The notes under the pieces are model-generated. The model did no database searches. It saw only the letters and a program-made list of their open reading frames with translations, and was not told where the DNA came from. Positions 14,256 through 19,278 of a stretch of DNA of 19,278 nt are shown here, in pieces. This DNA is from JAYSRU01 sp043720875. GTDB lineage: Bacteria > Bacteroidota > Bacteroidia > Flavobacteriales_D > Crocinitomicaceae. Both the position numbers and the translations under genes were made by a program. The DNA is taken from assembly GCA_043720875.1 (NCBI GenBank), contig JAYSRU010000034.1:1-19278 (forward strand). The letters are read 5' to 3'. Numbering within the stretch: position 1 is the first letter of the stretch; each line of letters begins with the position of its first letter.

Positions 14256-14906
14256 ATGCGGACACTGTTTCTAGGCTTAATTTATTGCGTGATCATGCGT
14301 GGCTTTTTGCGCATTATTGTAGGAATCAAATTTGTAAACAACGATAAACTAGCCGTAAACAAGCAATACATCATTGTTTCCAATCACAACAGCCATTTAG
14401 ATACAGTTGCCATAATGTCTTCGATTTCGGTAAAACGAATTGCTCGATTTCATCCAGTAGCTGCAGGAGATTATTTCGGTCAGTCTCCAATGAGGGCCTT
14501 TGTTACACGATTTTTTGTAAATGCAATTCTGATCCCAAGGTCGCGCGCAAACGGAGAACAAAACCCAATTAAAATGATGAGCGATGCTTTGGCAAAAGGA
14601 GATTCGTTAATTCTCTTTCCAGAAGGATCTCGTGGCGAGCCCGAAAAAATGCAGCATTTCAAAAAGGGTATTGGCATTTTGCTTCAAATGTATCCCCACA
14701 TAGAATACGTTCCCGTTTTTATGAAAGGATTGGGGAAAGTTTTACCCAAAGGCGAACGCTTACTCGTTCCGTTTACAAGCTACGTGGTTTTTGGCGAACC
14801 AACGTGTTGCGTTGCTACGAATGTGGAAGAAATTGTTCAAGAAATTGAAGACAGCATCATAAAATTGGGTGAAACAAGTTTTGTGAAGTTGGAGAAGGGG
14901 GTTTAA
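14256..14906 (+). CDS. PlsC-like 1-acylglycerol-3-phosphate acyltransferase
   Basis: This 216-aa membrane-associated protein has a hydrophobic N-terminus (LFLGLIYCVIM). It carries the PlsC family motifs in order: NHNSHLD (43-49, the NHxxxxD catalytic pair), IPRSRANGEQ (93-102, motif II-like), FPEGSRG (121-127) and YVPVFMKG (151-158, motif IV-like). Such enzymes add an acyl chain to lysophosphatidate to give phosphatidate, the substrate of the gene just upstream. The acceptor could also be another lysolipid. The ATG at 14256 is one base after the TAG of the upstream gene; a TTG-initiated extension from 14229 would lie in that gene. As the last operon member it suggests the operon supplies its own phosphatidate pool or remodels the product. 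Confidence 0.88.
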   Translation: MRTLFLGLIYCVIMRGFLRIIVGIKFVNNDKLAVNKQYIIVSNHNSHLDTVAIMSSISVKRIARFHPVAAGDYFGQSPMRAFVTRFFVNAILIPRSRANGEQNPIKMMSDALAKGDSLILFPEGSRGEPEKMQHFKKGIGILLQMYPHIEYVPVFMKGLGKVLPKGERLLVPFTSYVVFGEPTCCVATNVEEIVQEIEDSIIKLGETSFVKLEKGV

Positions 14907-14930
14907 AGCAATAAATAGTTATTCGATCTG

Positions 14931-14954
14931 ACGCCCTTTTAAAAGAGTCTGCGT
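14931..14954. terminator. Weak bidirectional hairpin between convergent genes
   Basis: A perfect 10-bp palindrome, cttttaaaag (14936-14945), is flanked by acgc (14931-14934) and gcgt (14951-14954), giving a stem with internal mismatches. It lies between the ends of the acyltransferase and T9SS-cargo genes, where a shared terminator would be expected. The strength is doubtful. Confidence 0.3.
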
Positions 14955-14971
14955 TATAATTATCTATCTTC

Positions 14972-16888
14972 CTACTCATTCTCAATCAACAATTTGCGCT
15001 CTTCGCTACCAACACGAATAAAGTACATCCCATTAGTTAGATTGCTTGTTTCAATACTTCCTTTCAAGTTAATTGTCCCGCTCCAAACCTTTCTTCCTGT
15101 CATGTCAAATAGGTTCACTTCATGTTCCGAATCCGATTTGAAAGAAACATAAAAGGCGCCATGCGATGGGTTGGGATAAATTTCCATTTCGTCTTCTTGC
15201 GCAACATTAATTGAACGAATGCCAATTTCAGTTGTCGTGCCATCAAAGTCTGTTTGTTCTAACTTATAGTAATTAACGCCATTTTTTGGATCACGATCGA
15301 CCTCCAAATAGTTTTGCTCCACAACTGAATTTCCGTTTCCATTCGTACGCGCTAAGTAACTCCAATCTATACCATTGGTGCTTTTGTAAAGTGTAAAATA
15401 ATTACAGTTTACCTCTGACGCCGTATTCCAAGTTAAGTCAACTGTTCGGTTGTTGACATACGTCGCATCAAAATTAATTAACTCAATTGGTAGCGGTGTT
15501 AAACTAGAGATAGATGCAATGGTAATAAAGCGAGTTGTATTATTTGCAATGTGATTTGCTGTATTGATGTTGGAAATGGTTATTGTTGGATTGGTATAAG
15601 TAAAAACGATACCCGAACCGTCTCCATTATAATAACATTGCGTTCCTCCATTCGAAAAATTTCCATCATCGTCTACCAAAAGGCGCAAATGTGCAACGTT
15701 TACAGAACCTGGTGCTCCACAAGCAGCAATTCTCACATCCATATTAAAATTTTGATTCATGTTGGTGCGTTGCACTTTCCATTCGCGTTCCATTCGTGAG
15801 TATAATGTACAACTTGGCAACCCAACAGGCATTTCCAAATTGGAAGCAGCGGTAGCACATAAACTACCCGTATTGGCTCCTGTCATCACATAAGAAATGT
15901 CACTCGTGAATGAACCTGTATTGGTTGAATTTCTTCCTGTTAGCGTATTCAAATAAACGCGTACCAAATCATCGTCATTGTGTGATTGTCTTTGCGTCAG
16001 GGCTTCTGCATCATCTCGTCCAATTCCAATTATGTTATTGTTATAAGGAGCGGCAACTGTAAAAATATTTCCACCAGAAGTGCTTAAATAATTTTTTGCC
16101 AAAGTAATACCATATTTAATTCCCATGTAAGAATCGATTTTTTGTCGATTAAGCGCTGATAAACCGGTAGTATAGCCAATAATTTCAGCAGCAGGTCCGC
16201 GCCAATCTCTGTTATGACCCTCGAAGGGTAGATTGTCTTGCTGACCACCTAAAAAGCTGTTTAATGTTGTGCTTACGCCTCCTGTGCGATTGGCCGACAA
16301 CAAGTGTTTAGTTGTTAAATATGCGGCTGTCGATAATACAGATGCCCCGTTTCGTTCCCAAGTGCCCAAGGGAGATGAACCATCATAATCAGTGTCATAA
16401 CCGTCCAACTTGATAGCAGCTGACCCAACATTATCGCCGCCATGGAGACTTCCATTTGGTGGGGGACCATTGGAAATACCATCAATCGTTGCGCAGTGTG
16501 TGTAGGATCGTGACAAATTGGTCAAATGAAAAGCGAAAAACAAACTGGTATAGTTTAATCCATTTGGGCCAGTAAAACCAGTTAATCGAACGCATTGACG
16601 GTTAGCGGCCACACCCGCGTTGAGGGTCCCTACTGGTGCTGTAAAATCGATGTATGGATTGTAATTGTACCCCGTACTCACAATATTTAGATTAGGCGCA
16701 CCATTCATGTATACTGTTGTTCCAGTAGCGAATTGATTTGCCCAACCAGTTACAGGCGTGGTGCCCGTAACACCAATATCCGCACGTAGCCAAGTTTGGA
16801 GTCCAGCAGAAACGCCGCCTGGAGATTGCGAAAAACTGATTACAGGTAACAGTAATAAATTGATTGATAATAACTTAAGTAGGTTCAT
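14972..16888 (-). CDS. Secreted LamG/DUF8202-type protein with type A T9SS tail
   Basis: The product is 638 aa. Residues 1-21 are a signal peptide (LLSINLLLLPVISFSQ). The mature protein opens SPGGVSAGLQTWLRADIG, the usual start of Bacteroidota surface proteins with a LamG/concanavalin-like fold (about residues 25-230). IIGYTTGLSALNRQKIDSYM and KYGITLAKNYL followed by IIGIGRDD match what I remember as the DUF8202 pattern. About residues 465-560 form a fibronectin-like beta module (LPIELINFDATYV, LTWNTASEVN). The last ~70 residues, from IYPNPSHGAF (Ile570) to GMYFIRVGS, are a type A T9SS sorting domain. The protein is exported by Sec and then by T9SS to the surface or medium. Ligand unknown. 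The start ATG has a TAGATTTG promoter box 22 bases upstream. Confidence 0.92.
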   Translation of the reverse strand: MNLLKLLSINLLLLPVISFSQSPGGVSAGLQTWLRADIGVTGTTPVTGWANQFATGTTVYMNGAPNLNIVSTGYNYNPYIDFTAPVGTLNAGVAANRQCVRLTGFTGPNGLNYTSLFFAFHLTNLSRSYTHCATIDGISNGPPPNGSLHGGDNVGSAAIKLDGYDTDYDGSSPLGTWERNGASVLSTAAYLTTKHLLSANRTGGVSTTLNSFLGGQQDNLPFEGHNRDWRGPAAEIIGYTTGLSALNRQKIDSYMGIKYGITLAKNYLSTSGGNIFTVAAPYNNNIIGIGRDDAEALTQRQSHNDDDLVRVYLNTLTGRNSTNTGSFTSDISYVMTGANTGSLCATAASNLEMPVGLPSCTLYSRMEREWKVQRTNMNQNFNMDVRIAACGAPGSVNVAHLRLLVDDDGNFSNGGTQCYYNGDGSGIVFTYTNPTITISNINTANHIANNTTRFITIASISSLTPLPIELINFDATYVNNRTVDLTWNTASEVNCNYFTLYKSTNGIDWSYLARTNGNGNSVVEQNYLEVDRDPKNGVNYYKLEQTDFDGTTTEIGIRSINVAQEDEMEIYPNPSHGAFYVSFKSDSEHEVNLFDMTGRKVWSGTINLKGSIETSNLTNGMYFIRVGSEERKLLIENE

Positions 16889-16909
16889 GGTGGATTATAA
16901 TATGTACTA

Positions 16910-16917
16910 CAAATCTA
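16910..16917 (-). promoter_or_regulatory. TAnnTTTG -7 box for the gene at 16888
   Basis: The minus strand reads TAGATTTG, a full consensus match, giving a leader of about 15 bases before the ATG. The 14-bp tandem repeat at 16927-16954, each copy containing TTTG on this strand, lies just upstream where a -33 element and regulators would bind, though the TTTG spacings (11 and 25) are not the usual ~20. Confidence 0.55.
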
Positions 16918-16926
16918 CCGGAACAA

Positions 16927-16954
16927 CACAAATTCCGTTACACAAATTCCGTTA
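16927..16954. repeat. Perfect 14-bp tandem repeat in promoter region
   Basis: cacaaattccgtta occurs twice in direct succession (16927-16940, 16941-16954), followed by a degenerate third attcgtta. It lies 10 bases upstream of the -7 box of the 14972-16888 gene, so it may be a pair of binding sites or a slippage-prone tract that alters promoter spacing. Confidence 0.7.
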
Positions 16955-17041
16955 ATATTCGTTATTTGTACCCAATTTTAAGGACAAAAACGTTAAACGT
17001 GTTTTATTATATTATTGATAACCAATAAATTAAATAAATAA

Positions 17042-17057
17042 TTGCGTTAAAACGCAA
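17042..17057 (-). terminator. Probable terminator of the TPR-HTH gene
   Basis: ttgcgtt (17042-17048) and aacgcaa (17051-17057) form a 7-bp stem, realistically 6 bp with a TAAA-type loop. It begins 13 bases past the stop of the minus-strand gene at 17070 and is followed on that strand by TTATTTATTTAATTTATT. The stem is short for an intrinsic terminator but is well placed. Confidence 0.5.
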
Positions 17058-17069
17058 ACACCTCTTTAA

Positions 17070-18782
17070 CTAAAGATTACTCAGGTATTCGTTTAACGAT
17101 GTATACGTGTTTAATCCAATTTTATGCTTAATTTTATGCTTCACTACGCGTATCGATACATCGCTCAACCCTCTAATTATGCCTATTTCCTTTGCGGATA
17201 ACTTCATTTGAAAGAGGCAACAGAAATCGATATCTATTTCAGTAAGGCTGGCGTGCTTTTGAGCCAGTTTAATTCTCAAGTTTGTGTCTGTTTCACTAGC
17301 AACAACATCAATTGCTACCATCTTTTTATCAATGTCAAGGATATTGCTGATCATAAGTTGCAATTCTTGAACAACTTGGGAGGTAACCACATTTTTTGTA
17401 CGCTTAATTTCCTTCAGTTTTAGTAAGAACACTTTTTCTGTCGCGGATTTCAAGTTTTGAAACTGTACCAAGGAGTTAATTTGATTTTGGTGTAATTTGT
17501 TTTTTTCTTCTAGTGAGAGGTTTTCATTCACCGTGATTTCATGTTGTTGCTTGGCGATCAAACTGTCTTTTATACGGATATTTCTTCTGTTTCTGTACAC
17601 CAAATATCCTAAGGTTATTGAAATTGACATAACTAGAAGTAAAATAAAATAAAGCGTATTTGTTTTATCCTTGGCGGCAAGACTTCGCCCATTTAAAAGT
17701 GAGTTGCCTTTAATTTGCAGTTTAATGTTTTCTAGTTTGTCATCGTATAACAACATTAATATGGATTGATTCCTTTTGTCGAGGTGTAATTGATGTGCTT
17801 TGGTTCTTTGGAATAACTCTTTTGAGATCTTGCCTGCTTTGTTAATTTCTCCGATAAAAATGTAATAATCGTACAAATTTTGAGTGAAGGCAGGAGCTTG
17901 AGTAGAATCACTTTCTTTACCTGCTAACACATATAATTTGCGCAAGAGAACATCTCTTTTGGCGTGTTCGTTTAGCAGTTCGTAGGTGCAAAGCAGTTCC
18001 AAACAATTTGCTGTATTGAAGCGTTTACGATCGTGGACATCAAGTGCTACATTTGTCCTAATTTCCAACAAGTCTATGGCTTTGTCATATTCCTTATTTT
18101 GAAAATAGAGAGAACCCAAATTGCCCTGTACAAGTACCAGAAAATCGGCGTTTTCTTGCGAAAATCTTTCTGAATTGAGCAGGTTTATTGCTTTTGTAAA
18201 ATTGTATTCCGCTTCAATTGTTTGCTTGGTTTCCATAGCACACAGACCAATATTATTGTAGCAAGAGGCAAGGTTTAGCTTGTTTTTGCCATTGAATAGT
18301 TGAAGTGCTTTTTCGAAATAATATCCCGCTTTCTTAAAATCCTTTAATTTATAATAACTTGTAGCAACTAGTGAGTAAACTTCATACTGAAGCGCTGGGT
18401 CCATCTTTTTAGAGCTCAGGGCCTTTAGGCTATATTTCAATCCGATTTCCTCTATTCCGATAGACTTAAAAAAATAGGCCATATGGAATTGAACATTCGC
18501 TAAAAGGGCTTCATCTTTACAATTGTCTTCTAACCAAACAAGGGTCTTGAGTCTGCGTTTCGAATCATTCTGCTTTCCATAAATAAACGACTCTATGTAT
18601 TTTGCTCTATAATAATGTGAAACATCTTTGGTGCTTTTGTACAGATCTCTTTCCGCTTTTAATGAAGTTGAAAAATCCGTGTTAGCATAGAAAACACGTT
18701 TGTTAAAGGAGTGAAAGTCTTCTGACCAAACATTTACTGATACGCTGAGTATAAAAAGAAATAGAATGTTACGCATCATCAT
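17070..18782 (-). CDS. TPR protein with TM segment, coiled coil and C-terminal LuxR-like HTH
   Basis: The product is 570 aa from the ATG at 18782; two more ATGs follow directly, and a GTG two codons earlier is less likely. Residues 1-20 are a signal peptide or anchor (ILFLFILSVSVNVWS). Residues ~60-330 hold tetratricopeptide repeats (for example YEVYSLVATSYYKLKDFKKA and ASCYNNIGLCAMETKQTIEA). A membrane helix (YFILLLVMSISITLGYLVY) lies near 376-397, a coiled coil near 400-470, and a C-terminal HTH at ~508-570 (LTEIDIDFCCLFQMKLSAKEI...GLSDVSIRVVKHKIKHKIGL). The architecture implies a periplasmic TPR sensor joined through the membrane to a cytoplasmic DNA-binding domain. It is a frequent, little-studied Bacteroidota regulator type; the signal and targets are unknown. 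Confidence 0.88.
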   Translation of the reverse strand: MMMRNILFLFILSVSVNVWSEDFHSFNKRVFYANTDFSTSLKAERDLYKSTKDVSHYYRAKYIESFIYGKQNDSKRRLKTLVWLEDNCKDEALLANVQFHMAYFFKSIGIEEIGLKYSLKALSSKKMDPALQYEVYSLVATSYYKLKDFKKAGYYFEKALQLFNGKNKLNLASCYNNIGLCAMETKQTIEAEYNFTKAINLLNSERFSQENADFLVLVQGNLGSLYFQNKEYDKAIDLLEIRTNVALDVHDRKRFNTANCLELLCTYELLNEHAKRDVLLRKLYVLAGKESDSTQAPAFTQNLYDYYIFIGEINKAGKISKELFQRTKAHQLHLDKRNQSILMLLYDDKLENIKLQIKGNSLLNGRSLAAKDKTNTLYFILLLVMSISITLGYLVYRNRRNIRIKDSLIAKQQHEITVNENLSLEEKNKLHQNQINSLVQFQNLKSATEKVFLLKLKEIKRTKNVVTSQVVQELQLMISNILDIDKKMVAIDVVASETDTNLRIKLAQKHASLTEIDIDFCCLFQMKLSAKEIGIIRGLSDVSIRVVKHKIKHKIGLNTYTSLNEYLSNL

Positions 18783-18830
18783 GGCCACGGATCGTCTTTG
18801 GTTAAGGTCAAAATTGCGACGCTAAGGTAA

Positions 18831-18862
18831 CAAATAAATTTCACCCCAATTACAAAGTCAAA
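18831..18862 (-). promoter_or_regulatory. Promoter candidate for the TPR-HTH gene
   Basis: On the minus strand, TTTG (18859-18862) is followed after 20 bases by TTTATTTG (18831-18838), which matches TAnnTTTG at 7 of 8 positions. The spacing agrees with the Bacteroidota -33/-7 arrangement. The leader to the ATG at 18782 is about 42 bases. Confidence 0.45.
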
Positions 18863-18903
18863 AAGCTATGCAACGCTATGAAATTCAGGTGTTTGTGGTG
18901 GTG

Positions 18904-19278
18904 TTACCACTGCGGACAACTATCGCAGCCGTTTTTCTTGGCTTTGATGTAAAACATGAATCCTGCATAGGTTCCAAACATACCATAAAAGTAATTATGC
19001 TTCGCGTACCAATTGCGATCGTTTGGGTTGGTGCGTACATGCATCTGCCAATTCCAACCGGTTTGTAAGTCGGGTTGAATAAAAAAATGTTTCCCGAATT
19101 CGAATCTTAATCCTGCTTGAATCGAAATTCCCATCCCTGACAATGTGGGGTTTGAAACCGAATAATGATTGGCAAACTTAAAATCATTGTAGCAAAACAA
19201 TACGCCTGTACCCACGCCAAACTGACCATTAATACGGAACCACTGACGCATTCTCGGACGGTAGATTTCTTTGAACTT
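18904..19278 (-). CDS. Outer-membrane beta-barrel protein, 5' end beyond window
   Basis: The frame is open to the right edge, with nine codons (KFKEIYRPR) before the first internal ATG at 19251, so the start lies outside the window. The visible 124 residues contain GQFGVGTGVLF, ISIQAGLRFEFGKHFFIQPD and MHVRTNPNDR, and end KKNGCDSCPQW. Gly/aromatic alternation indicates a beta-barrel. The block FEF...F.IQ......G....M..RT aligns at equal spacing with FEFYTRFYIQSEIKLGYINMPDIRT in the protein encoded at 10940-11764, so the two are paralogues. The Cys-rich end is unlike the paralogue's KKRK end. It lies upstream of, and on the same strand as, the TPR-HTH gene, with 121 bases between. Confidence 0.85.
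   Translation of the reverse strand, partial: KFKEIYRPRMRQWFRINGQFGVGTGVLFCYNDFKFANHYSVSNPTLSGMGISIQAGLRFEFGKHFFIQPDLQTGWNWQMHVRTNPNDRNWYAKHNYFYGMFGTYAGFMFYIKAKKNGCDSCPQW

Noticed and set aside
1..19278. CRISPR array, phage, insertion sequence, tRNA or rRNA
   Set aside because: No regularly spaced repeats, transposase, integrase or structural-RNA sequence was recognised anywhere in the window.

Overview
The window looks like a chromosomal segment of a Bacteroidota bacterium, most likely Flavobacteriales or a Crocinitomicaceae-like lineage (the exact rank is an inference). The evidence is low-to-moderate GC, two secreted proteins with type IX secretion (T9SS) tails (one gliding-motility-type 'type B' domain, one 'type A' domain), several Bacteroidota-style outer-membrane proteins, a TPR/TM/LuxR-like HTH protein of the kind common in this phylum, almost no Shine-Dalgarno sequences, and several matches to the Bacteroidota -7 promoter element TAnnTTTG. 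No rRNA, tRNA, CRISPR array, insertion sequence or phage gene was recognised.

Layout. (1) 1-2312, minus strand: the 5' part of an exported outer-membrane-type protein cut by the window edge, and upstream of it a 533-aa exported protein with a PKD-like WGDGT motif. They are separated by a 13-bp perfect hairpin that abuts a TAnnTTTG promoter. (2) 2313-2466: a divergent regulatory region with a palindrome and repeated AGTGT-type half-sites, next to a small XRE regulator. (3) 2467-4095, plus strand: XRE regulator, outer-membrane-type protein and ArsC/Spx-like thioredoxin-fold protein, tightly packed. (4) 4190-8929: a giant secreted protein with N-terminal SBBP-like repeats, many Cys-containing Ig-like modules and a type B T9SS tail. 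(5) 8969-10932: EamA/DMT transporter, 71-aa membrane protein and an LdcA/MccF-family carboxypeptidase, an operon. (6) 10940-11764, minus: an outer-membrane beta-barrel protein. (7) 11922-14906, plus: a four-gene, translationally coupled lipid operon (alpha/beta-hydrolase-like protein, YnbA-type CDP-alcohol phosphatidyltransferase, YnbB-type CDP-diglyceride synthase, PlsC-like acyltransferase). (8) 14972-16888, minus: a secreted LamG/DUF8202-type protein with a type A T9SS tail. (9) 17070-18782, minus: a TPR/TM/coiled-coil/HTH regulator. (10) 18904 to the right edge, minus: the 3' part of an outer-membrane protein paralogous to the one at 10940-11764.

How the parts fit. The most system-like unit is the lipid operon. 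The acyltransferase could make phosphatidate, YnbB would activate it to CDP-diacylglycerol, YnbA would exchange CMP for an alcohol head group, and the hydrolase-like protein may act on or bind the product. This is a second CDP-lipid route of unknown product, resembling E. coli ynbA-ynbB but with other partners. Much of the rest is cell-surface biology: T9SS cargo and outer-membrane barrels. Several start codons can be decided by promoter position, because a TAnnTTTG box overlaps or lies just upstream of a spurious TTG start.
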